Source of the DNA: Casuarius casuarius
Taxonomy: Eukaryota; Chordata; Aves; Casuariiformes; Casuariidae
Assembly: GCA_003342895.1 (NCBI GenBank)
Contig: PTFA01000198.1
Location: forward strand, 457,905 to 521,904
DNA length: 64,000 nucleotides
Direction: 5' to 3'
Of this stretch, positions 25,518 to 38,632 are shown piece after piece. The position numbers and the translations under genes were made by a program. The notes below the pieces were generated by a model. It was not told the DNA's origin. It worked only from the letters and a program-made list of their open reading frames with translations, and searched no databases. The number at the start of each line of letters is the position of its first letter. Position 1 is the first letter of the stretch.

Positions 25518-28400
25518 ATAGATATGAAGGGAGAAACAATTTGAATCAAAAGTGCATATAAATATACGTTATTTTGAGTAGCATTCAGAATATAACTAAA
25601 CAAGAAATTACTGCCTTGGAATATATGATCGTATCAGGAGAAAAATAAATTGTAACTCACTAGCTTTGGCTAGGGCATGTGCAGCTGAGAACAGAGAAGT
25701 GCTAAAAACTCTTACACTGAAAAACAAAAAGCGATCCAAAAATGATTAGGCATGTGTGTCATATTAAAACTTAGTAAAAGTGCGTTGTGCTTTTTGCTTT
25801 TCAAATTAAGCCAAAACTAAACAGTTTGTATGACACTCTTAAGGTATGAATTTCTTGTTTTCAGATGGAAAAGCACCATTTCTGCTGGGCACAGTAAAAT
25901 TCAGATGAATGAAGGAGTTGGCTAAAGTAATCCTTTGTCTTACATATGTGCATAAATTAAGGCATGATGAAATCTTGGTAATTCATTCTAGCCGTTAAAA
26001 CACTTCTCTGGGTTTTTTTCTGGAGAGAGATCAGAAAACAGCTATTGCATAGGAGTAATGATTTCATATTGGACCACACAGTAAATCAACAGTTCTATAA
26101 AAACTAATCTAATGAATAGACCATTTTGTATTTCCATAGAAAGATACTACACTTCTGTTTCTGCTGATAAAACGCACATGTGGAAAGTCTCCATTGAACT
26201 TCTTTGCTGCTGCTGAAATGGCTAAAGTCATGTCAGTTGGATGCTGAATGGGATTCTTCTGTGTTGAGGATTATGCACAAACATTTGTAGTGATTTGATC
26301 ATGTTTCTGAATTAGACAGAATGATGAGCAAAGCAATTTTTGCACCATATTTCTGTTCCTGTGTGTGGATGGTTTTGCTGTGGATACTACGTTTCTGGGT
26401 CCTCTAAATATCTCTGATTATATCCAAAGAGGACTAGATACAGCTGCCACTCAAGTTCTCTTGATGCTTGTGCGTAGATGAGTTTTGTCTGTGTAGTGGT
26501 ATGTGACTTCTTTCTGCTGGTGGATTTCTTTTTTTTAATCAAAAAAAAAAAAAAAACAAACACCAAAGGAGTCCTTCTGTGGCTTGTAGCTGCTAAAGCA
26601 TCTATTTTGTATCATCGTGCCTATTGGTTTGGAGATATGAGCAGAACTGACAAAGGGATGAGCATGATTTTTGCACCACAGACTGGAGAAGAGCAAAGAA
26701 CATGTTATAAACAAGCAGAAATAAATGGTGTTGTTAAATGCAATTTCACACCTACTTTCTCTTTTCTCTATATATGCTTTTGTATAGTATGGTAAAATGT
26801 GGGATTGGACTTCATTGTTTTCCAAATTCAGTATTCTTAGATGGCAAGTAACACCCCCCTAGCATTTCTGACAGTTTTAACATTTGACATCTCTGTAAAT
26901 GCCATTTGTGATCTGATTATCCAGGTTAGTTCCTTTTCCAATTAAATGCTCAGAGATTCTCCAGCCTTCATTGCACGCAGAGATTACTGAAATGAAGAAG
27001 ACACTTGCAGTTGAGCATGAGACAAGTTCAAGAGGAACAGGGGGTTGGAGGCATAGATATGGAAGGTCACAGGAGGTAGAAATGTAATGTGCTCTAAAAA
27101 CAATTTCTCTACTGAGTCTGTGATTTTTTCGATACCATCCTCCAGTGCTGATGGCCATCTGAGGTGTTTTGTAAGACCTTCCTCTGTCAGATACTCACTA
27201 ATGTGATGATTCTCGTTTGTGTTGTCAGTCTCACCACTGTATGACTCTGTAATCCTCACTTACCCTAGTGCAAATCAGAGAAGAATCCACTGCAAAAAAA
27301 ATTCTTCAATGAAGAAAGTGTCATTTTTACTTATTTTTCAAGAAAGAGTTATGAATTTAAAACAGGCAAAGTTAGAGCAAGCCATATAATGGTGAATGTT
27401 TGAAGTGGAGGGTTGAATAGGTGAAACTGGTGCAAATGCTACAGTCAGGGGCATTGTGAAAGCGATACAGAGGTAGAGTACTGCAAAAGTACTTGCCTTA
27501 CATGCATAATTTAGAGCAAGGTTTTTGACGCAACTGCTTTTTTCATGACTCGCGTATTAGCAAACTTGCAGTTTTGTCTGATTTATTCATTATTTTCCAA
27601 ACAGAGTTCTTGATAAATAGTTCTGCTCATAGAAAGAGTAGCTCAAGTGTGGACAGTCTTTTTGCCAGTTTTGTGGTTTGAACTGTTTTGACTGCACACG
27701 CAAAGTACACAGTGCACATCTCCTTCCTGACAGCACTGATATGCTGTTTCAAGAGCCATGTCTTGGGCCAAATTAGTATTTTACAAACAGCAAATTATAT
27801 ATTTGCAGAGATTTTCCAATATTGATCAATCTTTATAATTTCATTGCTGCAGGCAAACTTTCTTTGCTGCAGTAGTCATGGAAAGTGAATGTATTCAGAA
27901 TGGAAATAAATAAGTTAGAATACTTTTTTCAGCACTTGATCAGAGTTCATTGGTGACAAGTCTTGTATAAAACTGTGAAGTGTTTTTTGTGGCTTTGGTC
28001 ACTGAAAAAGCCTAAGGATTAAAGCAGCTGGACCTGTTTATCACATTCATAAATGATTTTAGCTGGAAAACAAATGGGAAATTGGCAGTGGAACTGTTCT
28101 GTTCTTCAAGCTGGATTTCACAGAGGCCCACAGATACCATTCTGTATCAAGGAGGACCAGATGAAATCATATTATTTCCCTGCTTGGGTCTTTGGAGAAT
28201 TTACCTATGTCTGTGTATTGTGGGAGCTCTGGATTCAAGTTCCTCCTTTGTTTACAGAGCAGGGACAAATACTTGGGCCTCTTCTGTCTTGTGAGGCCAG
28301 AGTCCTCTTGTTATTTTAATCTCACATTTTCAAATATCCTTTTCCTTAAAAAGCCCTCAAAAGGAGTACTTTTTGACTGTGAATGATTTTGAATGATTTT
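25518..28400. other. Non-coding DNA, no gene recognised
   Basis: No gene, RNA or named repeat seen. The open frames at 26478-26825 overlap the A16 run at 26541-26556 and are compositional. The overlapping minus-strand frames at 26877-27259 show no domain. Confidence 0.55.
26541..26556 (+). repeat. Poly(A) run of 16 bases
   Basis: Immediately follows a T8 run and AATC, giving a short T-run/A-run arrangement that could fold back on itself. No retroelement body was identified on either side. Confidence 0.9.
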
Positions 28401-28403
28401 TGC

Positions 28404-28642
28404 TTTTTTTTTTAACTGTTTTTTTTTGTGCAGATTATTGAAAAACATTTAAAATTATTTTTGGTTTCAACAAGCACACAACAAGCACACAATAAAATGA
28501 AATACATTTCTTCATCCAGTTCTAATGCTATAATTGTTCCTTATTCTCCTCTCTCTGACTGGAGCTGAGCAATCAGTTCTTCAATTTGAGCAAGACTTTC
28601 TGATAGATCACCAACATCTGCTACTCCTGCCTCTGCCTGTAG
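28404..28642 (-). pseudogene. Possible tail end of a decayed retrocopy, unidentified
   Basis: On the minus strand a 33-codon open stretch (28642 down to 28544) ends in TAA at 28541-28543. Its translation is rich in E, L, Q and S, with a heptad-like run (DLSESLAQIEELIAQLQSE) as in a C-terminal coiled coil. About 100 bases further on come an AATAAT hexamer (28434-28439) and an A-rich stretch (complement of 28404-28427), as expected of a processed transcript copy. Reading upstream in the same frame to about 29035 gives protein-like segments, but with five in-frame stops. That is close to chance, so nothing is claimed beyond 28642. I do not recognise the parent protein. The segment could equally be an accidental open frame next to a T-rich tract. 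Confidence 0.2.
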
Positions 28643-28649
28643 CTAGTCT

Positions 28650-31600
28650 GCACAGTGTATGTGTCTCAATTGTCAAAAACACATAAATCACGTCTTAAGG
28701 TCATCTTTATTACTTGCTTCTGCTTACTTAGGAAGTGCATCATCAATCAGCGCTTGTGAGCCTGCATCTCTCTCATCCTTGTGGCCGGCTTGTGTGACTG
28801 GTGTTAATGCTGTAGGCAGAGAATGAGTAAGCCTGGATTTAGAAAGCCAAAGGGTAAAGCTATGAAGGAGAACTGGTACGGATTCTGCTGATGGAGTGGA
28901 AAGAAGCTTAAGCGAGTACCAGGAGTGTTGTCAGATCAATGACGTCCTTGCAATTTTTTCCAGTGTCTCTCTGCTAAAGATATTGTACTTGAAATAAGCC
29001 CCAGGCAAAGTGATAGTGGTGCTGAAGAAGCGTGGTGTGCTAATGGGCATTTACCATTGCTTTTCTTTGTCCCTGCTTTGTCCCTGTATGTATTAAACTG
29101 ACTCTGTATATAAGTATTTCTTAACTTCTGTACAGTTCTTGATACAGCATCAGTTTACTCCTGGGAAGACTGTATTTTAACACTGGACAGGTGACAAACG
29201 GCATGTGAACTTTAGGTGTGTGGTTACTTGTTAAATTGCCCAAAGGCCAATGAGAAGTTCATAGTTTTGATTCTGTTTTACTTTTGGATCTAGACAATTT
29301 GGGGAAGCATCCTTATTGTGGAGAGGCCAAACAGCACGAGTCCCGCTCCTAGAGCGCGGAACAGGTATATGTAGGAGAGAGAGCTGGCTATATCGCATCC
29401 CATCAGTGGTCACTCTCCGTCTCGCTGAAATGAAGAGGTTCACTGATTCTTGGAAAATATTGTTCACCCTCTAAAAATGTGTTTGTAGGGATAGAGTTGC
29501 AGTGCTTGCCTTCCTCTCAATCTGCTCTTGTATCACCTCAGGCTATGTTCTGTCAGATATTATTAAGTTGACAGAAATTTGGGTTCGGTCAGCGCTTGGA
29601 TAAGCAACCCTCAAGGAAAACTCACATACGGTAAAACACCTAGGTGATTCAGAGGCTTTTTCTCTGAATCAGTTGTCAGTCACTCCTCCCTGGGCTGATG
29701 CTAACTAGCACTTCGCTGCTATTTTTGAATAAGACATAAAACTCGTCTGGAATATTGCAACAGTGCTCCACTAATATTTTCTTTAATTTCCAATTAATTT
29801 CTTTTATTGGCTCTCAGCCCTGTTTTCTGTTCATTTACCATGAATTGGCTGTTAAACCCTGATTGCATTCGTTTTCTCAGAGCATGAAATATTACTATTA
29901 CATTTCCATTGCGTGAATGCTTGACAAAACACAGAACAATTAAATTTGGTTAGGAGAAACACCAAAAGATTTGGAAACTCTTTGAAATCTTATCTAACTT
30001 GGCTAAGGTTCTTGGGCCCAGTTTAATTTTTACACTGTGGAAAAATGTTAATACGAAATTATGGAGCTAGGTAGGAAGTCTCAGGAGAGGAAGCTTCCCT
30101 GCAATCTTTCTATTGGGTCTTGCTCCCAATCAAGCAGTTTGTACAATCTTTTCAAGGTATTTTGGCACTTAACTTGATGATCCTTGCCAGAACCCAGAAG
30201 TGCAGATGTGCATAAAAATGAATAATATAAATAAACTGTGTTAATTAGACAATTCACAATTTTCAAATCTGTCTGATTTGAGGCTTGGGAAAAGGGATCA
30301 TTTTTCTTTCCAGGGTTTCCCTTCCGTGTTTTGTGGCCTTTCCTACTCTTCTCAGATTTATTCACAGAGATGGTTTTAACTTTGTCTGTCACAGGCAGCA
30401 GGCTGGTGTTGATTCAGTTGCCATGTATTTTGATAGATGAATTCCCTAACGTTCATCAAATAGATTTGGACCAGCCTTAAGTGTCAAAGAAAGCACTTAC
30501 GGAGGTAGCACATATGGGTATGTTGAGAGTGACTGACTAATGGTCGTAGTATTGTTTGAATAATAACTTCTTGCTTCCCGACCCACTAGGATCCACGTTT
30601 TAGGCACGCAGAGAAGTGTCTGAAGTCTCAATAAAGAGAGGCTTTCAGGCTGACATTTCCCTCAAAGCTTATTCTCCTTTGAGTTGCATTTTTGTGACTG
30701 TATTCAGCATGGAAAGAGTGACTGTGTAAGGCTTGATGTCACATCTTATTTAGCATCAGTTCAGGAGCACAGACAAGGAATTCTGCACATTCTACATGCT
30801 GTGTAGTTCCTACTATCTTAAAAATAATAAATTAATTACGATAGAAGAAAACTGATACTGAGCAAGAATGGCATACTATAACAGAAAAGATAAAAGTCCA
30901 TGTTTCTGCATGAACTATGCTAGTAAACTGGTAGAATCTTACTTGTTTTCAGAAATTGCCATAAAGTATTTATTATTTAAGGTGAGTTCATTTTGGAGTG
31001 AATTTATTTCACCCAATAAAAATGGGGCTTAGGAGAAGATGAAGGAAATAGGTTGGATTAAATACAAACTATGAGCAAGCTTTCACTTATTCCTACATGC
31101 AAGTTGTGCATATTCTGATCCTGCATAGGAAAATTGAAACTAAGGTACAATTTGCTTTAATACGGTGTCAGTTTTACCTTAGCATTTAGATAATCATTAT
31201 TCAAATTTTTGTAAAATAATGCAGTGTGTTTTAACATGTCTGAAATTTTTTAAAATTATTATCTCGATTCAGTAATTCAGAATCAAGTGTTAATTAAACT
31301 TTTGTTGTGTCAAGAATTTTGGAATTTTTGTTTTTCATTGCACAGAGAAGGCATGTTCCAGCAGAAAAGAAGTTTCTGCTCCTGCCTGACTCTATTGCAT
31401 TGATCATTTGAATTGAGAGACAGCAGTTAGAAACACTACTAAAGGCCCAATTTAACATCAGAATTCAAGAATGCTTAAGTGGACAGATATTCAGCAAGAT
31501 CACTCAGTTCTGGCTGTGCCAAGTAAAATGGAGGGTATTGTTTATCCTAAAACAGTATGGAAGTCTTCTGATCTGTTTTACCTTAAAATGTGATCCTTCA

Positions 31601-32310
31601 AAGAATTTTAATTCAAGTGTGTACAAAATCTTAGTGAACTTCAAATATGGTTGAAAAACTGTATTTCTTAACAAAGCTCTATAAAAAAAGTCAGTGCTTT
31701 TTAGACAAAAAAATTATCCTTGAAATAGACTTTTTTTTTAAAGCCTCAATTAAATTTACTCCTTTAGAGATGTAAGGCAACATACTGCCGCTGTATGTCA
31801 TGGTACTTAGTGTACACCATTATATGGTGTATGTCACGGAATTTGACTATTCTCATTTTCAGCAGCTGAGCATCTTGCTCTGCATCCTTACCGTAAGATT
31901 CATCATTAGATTTAAAGATGTGCAATTTCTGTATTTTGGTGAGGTAGACCAAAATGTACCCTTTAGCAACTTTTGGAAATTATAAGTCTTTTGGCTTTTA
32001 TTGCCCTGGCTGTTCTTGAGCATACTGTCACTTTCATGCCTTCTTCAGTCAAGACTCCTTGACTTGCAGCAAGGGATATACGCAGTTTGACCTTCCACAA
32101 TGCAAGTTGTGTGCCAAGTTGCTAATATGTCTGTTGTTAACTTATCTTCTGCTCAAGTAATCCACATGCCTTGCCTCCAACACCCAGCAAGGCAGTGTTG
32201 GGAGAAGGAAGGTATTCAGCTCACAACTCTGTCCTGATTGCAGTTTCTGTTTTAAACCTCCCCTTTTCTTTAATCCCATTATCAAAGTTGTTTAGCTTGT
32301 CTCCAAATTT
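28650..32310. other. Non-coding DNA, no gene recognised
   Basis: 29330-29425 has about seven CpG in an AT-rich setting and overlaps a 78-codon minus-strand open frame (29231-29467) of no known family. 30081-30392 (minus, 103 codons) is lysine-rich but has no motif. The rest is AT-rich sequence with no recognisable element. Confidence 0.55.
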
Positions 32311-32314
32311 GTCC

Positions 32315-32446
32315 CTGAGCCTGTAAGCACTTAAGCACCTGAGTATCGTTATCATACAACTAGCACTGCTGACTCAGATCAACAGGACTGCAGTGGGAAT
32401 GCTCAGAGAGGAGGAAAGAGCACATGTGCTTAAGGGCTGGCAGACT
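32315..32446. repeat. Palindromic sauropsid-type repeat, third subtype
   Basis: The left arm holds GAGCCTGTAAGCACTTAAGC and ACCTGAGTATCGTTATCAT. The centre holds a diverged AACAGGACTGCAGTGGGAAT. The right arm holds GAGCACATGTGCTTAAG and GGCTGGCAGACTCA. This follows the common layout GATCCTGCAAACACTTATGC, GTGAGTAACTTTACTCA, TCAATGGGACTACTC, mirrored as CATGTGCTTAAGTGTTTGCAGGATC. Both arms are still visible, which makes this the fullest copy of this repeat type in the window. Confidence 0.55.
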
Positions 32447-34985
32447 CATAATTTATGGAGTCAGCATTTATGCTCTATATTGTAGAAGGCACAGATGGTA
32501 AGAATGTGAAGTCTTTTAGGTACTTACAGATACTACAGGGCATGCAGTGGTCAGAGAGGGCTGACTTCCATATGGAAGCAGTGTTTGCATCTTTTGGCAC
32601 TTTTGAAAATCTGATGTAGTTTTCCTGCTTCAAAGAACTCACAATGTCAAAAAGAGAAGAAAACAGCGTCAGGCTAAGTAAAGCAATGGCACAGAGTGTG
32701 TGCGTGCAACTTTGGATACAAAGGTGATGAACTATAGATGTTTAGACCTGACATCCTGGCAGCATTGCAGCCTTGTTTGTTCTTTCTTTCTGCTGAATCA
32801 ATCAGGTATTTTATCATTCTCTCTTACTCTGTCATCGCACAACTCAGTCTGTCCCCCCCCCGGCTAATCCTCCAGCTTGATTGGAAGACTTTATTTTTGT
32901 GTCCCATCCAACAGTGGTATTGTTTTTTGATTATTTGAAGTACCATGATAGACCTGGGTTTTGCACCTAGCTTGCTAAGTATTGTACAAACATGAAAATA
33001 TAAAATAATTACAGTGGTTAAAGAAAAAAAAAGGAGGATTGTAACAAACTGAGCACAAAATTGCAAGGAAATCTTATCTTTTGCCCTTGCTTAGAATGAT
33101 TGAAGAGATCCTTAAGTCAGCAGAGACTGATAGAATGCTTCCGTGTGGGTTGTTAGGAAAGGTTATGCATGTGTTACAGGAGAAACAGTTCAAAATAAGA
33201 AGAGATTTGCTTATATGAAATGGATGACAAAATGAGTAACCTAGCCCCTACAATTTAAGTGGGATTGGTTGATTTAGAAGAAAACTAAGATGACTTACAT
33301 TGACCCAGCTTTTGGTCATAAGGTGGAAAGTGCTTAAGGTGCTGTATTTTAACAAGCTACTACCAGGTAAGTTGGTCCAAACAATTCATGTCTACATGTG
33401 CTCTTAGCTAACCCTTAACTGTGAAGCAGGCCATGTTAGATTAAATGATGATAAAATGTACTCTCAAAAGTTGTTTCTCCTTGCAAAGGGTGCGGGTTAA
33501 GAGCACACTTCACTCACTGCTATGACTCAATACAGATGGTAACTTCTTAAACAGGAGTAACTCAACTAATTTCAGTTGTGTCTGTATGCCCAGTTCTTCT
33601 GTGATGACACAGAAATAACAATACATGGAAATACATGAAGGTCAGAACTGAATTTCTGGGTTTAGTTTGGAACTTTGATTTACTTTGCAAGAGACTTAGG
33701 AAGGTCAAAGTCAAATCAGCACCAACCATTTTAGTCATGTTGACCACATAGATTGTGATCACACAGTTATCACATTCATCTTTATTTTTTTATTCCATCA
33801 GCACGCTTCAAAACTATTTTCTATCTGTAATGTTTGTTAGAAATACATTTTACTGATTAAATTTTAGAAACAATTATCTTCTTTGACAGTATGTCCCAAA
33901 ATACACCAAACCTTTTCTGCTTATCATCTTAGATACTGGTGGTGCCTTTCTCACAGTGTGTCATGAAACCATCTATTCAGGATGCTTTATATCTCACCTG
34001 AGAATCCTGGTGACATTAACAGTAGCTGTTCCGTAACACAAATACTGTTGGAAAGTGATACCTTAGTGCTGGACTAGTCTGAAGAGATGTTATAGAGAGC
34101 TCCTTGTTATCCTTGTGGAGGAAGTTTTCCCACTGAGTACTTGTGAGCAGCTGCTCCCGATGGGCTCATAATCAGATATAGCAAATGAGTGGAAATGCAT
34201 GAGCAGGAAAATATTTCTGCAGTTCTAGGAAGATAACAGAAGCTCGCTCTAAAAGGCAATGAGAGTGTTAATCTCCAGGCATTTTCAAAGTTTCGTTTGT
34301 TTTTAAGCCAGAATTTCTGAATTTTAGGCCAGTCTAATCAATTGTCAGAGGGGCTATTCTACTGCATCAGTAGCAATCACAGAGTTTGCTGCCATTCAGA
34401 TTTTTAGTTATAATATCTCCATTCTTAAGCCAGGACACTACTTTGCTTAGGGCCTTGCAAATCCCTCATCATACTGGACAGTAGTAGTCCAGCAGAAACA
34501 TCATTACAGTTGAATTTTTAATATATACTCTTAAATAATTGGTTATTTTGGATACAACATACATTTATCCCATTGCTTTTCTGTATGGCAATAGCAGTTG
34601 TCTAGATGTATAGCTGCTTTTTCCCAGAACATTTTTCAGGCTTAAAAGCATACATTTGATGTTCTTCATTAAAGTGTTTTTTTTTTTTTTTTTTAATAAA
34701 ACTCAATTGTATTGTCTGTATTGCACCATTTCTCCTGAAATCCATTTAAAAACACTAATATATGATGATACAAAAGGATATTTTAAATCAGTGGTTGAGT
34801 TCTAAAATATTTTTCTCTTTATATTTCGAATCATAACTGTTTGCTTGGAAAGATCTGAATCCTACATACAGTATGTTCTAGACCTGTGAGTAAAGGTAAT
34901 TTGGATTTTCAAAGCCTCCCACTTGCTCCATACATAACTCTCGCTAAATTGCAGTTGATAGCTTTTTTGTCTTTTGTTTTCTTCT
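32447..34985. other. Non-coding DNA, no gene recognised
   Basis: Contains a C9 run (32853-32861) and a T18 run (34677-34694) directly followed by AATAAA. No gene, RNA or interspersed element is recognised. Confidence 0.6.
34677..34694 (+). repeat. Poly(T) run of 18 bases
   Basis: T18, followed by AATAAAACTC. On the minus strand it would be an A-tail, but no retroelement body is recognised upstream of it in that orientation. Confidence 0.9.
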
Positions 34986-34989
34986 GGAG

Positions 34990-35167
34990 AGAAAAAACTA
35001 TGATTTGTGATGAAAAGAGAGAGATGCTTTTTCTATTGCAAGAAAGCCTTCCCACTGTGCACAGCAGCGATATTAATGTCTTATTGAATCCTAAAGTTCA
35101 TCAAAGTCTAACAGACTATGAGAAGCAGAGAAAGGAGGAGCGGAAGATAGAGTGCTCAGAGTGCTGA
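34990..35167 (+). other. Candidate 3'-terminal coding exon, unidentified
   Basis: A long pyrimidine tract (34962-34985, GCTTTTTTGTCTTTTGTTTTC type) ends in CTGGAG at 34989, a good acceptor context. The frame after it stays open to a TGA at 35165-35167. The translation is charged and balanced: ATG at 34999, then an LLQESLPTVHSSD segment, an LLNPKVHQSLTDYEKQ segment and a KEERKIE tail with two cysteines. That composition is unlike the F/L/S-rich noise elsewhere. No domain is recognised. No donor follows, so it would be a last coding exon. The same frame is open upstream from 34886, so the acceptor is inferred, not required. Confidence 0.2.
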
Positions 35168-36923
35168 CAGTTTAGTTAAGGACATGTCTGCATCATTAAC
35201 GAAAGACAGTTGTGCACTCCTTCCACCCATGCTCAAAGACGTCTGGGTTAAACTGGCTGGCGTGGAAGCTGAGTAGGAACGTTAGCACAGAATAGCTGTA
35301 TTGGCACAGTGCTGAGCCTGAACTAATAGGTCTCACAAAAAGGCCAGAGATATTAGCTCAGGCCTAGTGACAATCCGGTGTGGTTTCACTCCTTTTGAGT
35401 AGTCATGGCTTATTTCCAGCTATGGCAGAACCGGCATGTGACTGCAGCTGACAAGCCAGGCATGCCCCAAAGTATTCAAAGTCTGGAAAAAATACCACTC
35501 TCTCTATGTAACTGTACTGGCAAACTTGGTCCATCTTGCATCTGTGTGAGAACCCAGCAAGAGTTAGTTTAAAAACTCCCTTTAGTTTGTCACTTCAGCT
35601 TTCCTGATAGGTTATGGGAAATGCATACACTTAAAGATGACTGGGAAATGTAAGGGAATACAAAAATAATGTTTTTCAAGCTCTAGCTTTGGTAATCAGT
35701 ATGCAACTTTAAACAAAACAGCATCAGCTCAGAACCACTGCTGCCAGTCTAATGCTGCGCTGAAGACAGGCCTTGGTGAACCCTCAGATCAACTTAAACT
35801 TTGTAGCTAAGGTTTCCGTTCTCTTTAAAGTGAGATTCCCATTTCCCCTGTCAGGGTTATCTTAGTGATAGCCTTTTAAACAGTCAGACCACTTGGATGT
35901 TCAGAAGTTTGACAGTCTCTGCATTGATCCTACTCTTGCATGAAAATGGCTTTATCAAGCCTATAATTAGAAATGAAATAGTCTTAAATGGTTTCCACAC
36001 AGCTTGACTTTCAAAGAGGTTCCAGTTTCACATAACTTCATATAAACAGAGAATCAGAAGATATAACCAGATACCACAGTTCCTGCTTACTAATTGCCAT
36101 AAAGCAGAGCCATCTGCTTTATACAAAGTCTAGGTCAGGTAATCCTTCTAAACTGTGACCTTTGGGGCTCCATGCAACTTGTTCTTGATTAAATAAAACC
36201 TTCTTAGGAAGTTATTGGAAAACTTGGTGCAGATTCAGTTTGAGCTGAGAATGTAACTGATTGGATTTTGGTATAATCTTAAACAGACAGTTCTAAGCTG
36301 ATAGTCTATCTTCTGAACTTTCTTTTCTCACCAATGTTAATCTTTCCTAGCAATTCAAGGTACAAATGAATTATTTCAGTTTTTAAAGTGATTCCTCATA
36401 AAAGATAAATGAGATGGCAAATGAATGATTTAAACATAAATTCCTGACAGTTAAAGTGATGTGACTGAATGTTTTGTTTGCCTAAACTGAGATCAGACTC
36501 TGGGCCGGGGAAACCAGCCTGCAGCCTCCATTTTGTGCTGTTGCCTATGCTTTTAGAGTTTGTTGTCCATAGTTCAATGAGGTGGTAAATATGAGTAGAG
36601 CAAAATAAAAATAATTGCAGTTCAGCAAATACAGCAGAATACTTTTCATTCCTCACAATTACTTCATTACTAGCAGCAGAGCTCATATCATGAATGCTTT
36701 CAAGTGTGTCTGTCTCCCTCTTTTCCATCATATACTTTATTTAAATATTTGATCCATTAAATGAAAATAGTTACTGTGATTAAATAATCAGTTCTTCTGC
36801 TTTAGTTTTCTTCTGGCATGGGTGACTATTATTTTTGCCTTCCCTCTTTGGCAAGCAATTGCCAATTATTCACTGCCAAACTAAAAATAGAAGTATTATT
36901 GCCAAAGCAAATAATACGTTATT

Positions 36924-37004
36924 TTGCACTTATACAGAGCTTTCCAGCTGAGGATCACAGCGTATTTTATACCCACTAGGGAGTTTAGCTGCTTAACACC
37001 CACC
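36924..37004 (-). repeat. MIR/CORE-SINE-like fragment
   Basis: TTGCACTTATACAGAGCTTT, CCAGCTGAGGATCACAG, CGTATTTTATA and GCTTAACACCC run in the order of the antisense of an amniote MIR-type SINE (TGCACTTATATAGCGC, ATC.GAGGATCTCAAAGCG, CTTTACAAAC, GCCTCACAACACC). The downstream CCCCATTTTACAG part is not visible. Confidence 0.5.
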
Positions 37005-38616
37005 AAACATTGGTATTCTTCCTGTCTTAGGGTGTACCGTTTACAAGGGCTCGTGTAGATCGGCATTTATGGAAGGCACCAGAATGCATTTGGAGAGACG
37101 AGGGGGTTTATAGTTAATTGAGAGAACCTTGCCTGCCAAACCAGGCAACTGCGTGAAGGGCGGAGTCGCTTTGCCGGGTGCATGGTTCCTGCTGTTACAG
37201 GGGACAAAGACAAGCTGGACTGTAAATGCCTACCTTCCCAAAGGAAATTGCAACTGTATCCATTCATAGGATGCTATATTAGTAGACTGAATTAATGCTG
37301 TGAGACTAAGCACATATCACTCTTTGAGAGCTCCCTCCTGATTCTGTGCAAGATCAGATAGGAGGTTGGTCAGGGCAGAAGAACCCAATTTTCTTGGCTG
37401 GTAAATCTCACGATGTTCCTGTTCCCCCTAACAGTCGATGCAGTCTAATGTCCTTGTATTGGCTATGGGCTATATGCTCTTTACAGAAATTTTATGAACA
37501 AGTACTACAGTGGAGAGGAGTTTCTTCCAGAAGTAGGGGACCTGGTCATGTCTGAGGACTGCTGTCTTCTAATTTTAACACATTTCCTTGAAAATGTCAA
37601 GCTCCTTGTAGCATCAGGATTACAAGTCTGAACATTTCTCCCAAAGTTTGTGTTGTTTTCCTCACCTTTGAATGTGCTCCTTAGAAATGTGCTGGCACAA
37701 GAGTCTAGCTCTGTGCTCACATTTATGTTCAGGTGAGAGTTCTCCTTTCCCAGCTGGCCTGTATGATAGAGCACCTCCAAGTCTTCAAGGGGTATCAGTA
37801 TTTGGAGAAATGTGGGTCTGGTTCTAGGTTTTGTTAAATGAATATAAAGACATGATGAGGGCATACTCTTTCTCTGTTCTCAGTTGCTGTCCGGACTGGT
37901 ATCACGGATCAGCTAATGGTCTTCTCTTGGCTGCAAAGTTCCTCATCTCATGGCACGGCAAGTCCATCCTATACTGCCTCTGTGCTGTGCGTGTCTCTGT
38001 GACAGAACTTGGGGCAGGCTTAGGAAACTCGGTGCCTGTGCTCAGGGCAAGAGTGAGAAACAGCATTTGTCTGTGACGTTTCTGTTGAGAGCAAGTGTGT
38101 GCTTCTGTCCTAGCTAGTCCTAAGCTCACCAATAGAATGGCTAGCAGTAATTATTTAAGGTAATAATGTTAGATGGGTGAATGAATTCTGTGATCTTATT
38201 TCAATGGTTTTTTTAATTGCAGAGAGTGTTTTTACTGTAGGAATCTTATTTATGACCTAATCCTGCTCACCTTGTATAGGGCACCGGATACCCTAAACGG
38301 CCATTAAGTTCAGAAATTCTGAGGATTGAGCTGTCTGTGTCATTTCCTTAAATAAAGAGGCATCTGAAATCTGATATCCAATATATTCTGTGAGCACAGC
38401 AGCAGTGGGGGCAAACAGAGGCAGTTTTTCTAGAAATTCAATGTGCAGTAGCTCAAAGAGGACCATCTGTGTGTATTTAGGTAATCTGAAATTACCTGAA
38501 TGCCTGGCAATTTTTTTTTAATGATCTCAAAAATGAATTTGTTATTATTTGATAATTCTCTAGCTCTTCCATTCCTACTTTGATAAAATCTATTAAAATC
38601 TGTTGCCTATTTTATT

Positions 38617-38632
38617 AAAAAAAAAAAAAAAA
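38617..38632 (+). repeat. Poly(A) run of 16 bases
   Basis: Sixteen A after TTTTATT. No recognised element body. Confidence 0.9.

Noticed and set aside
26478..26825. Overlapping plus and minus frames around the A16 run
   Set aside because: The frames pass through homopolymers (poly-K, poly-F) and look compositional.
28643..29160. Extension of the possible retrocopy upstream in one frame
   Set aside because: Individual segments look protein-like, but the stop frequency in the frame (about five in 165 codons) is near the random expectation, so it is not annotated.
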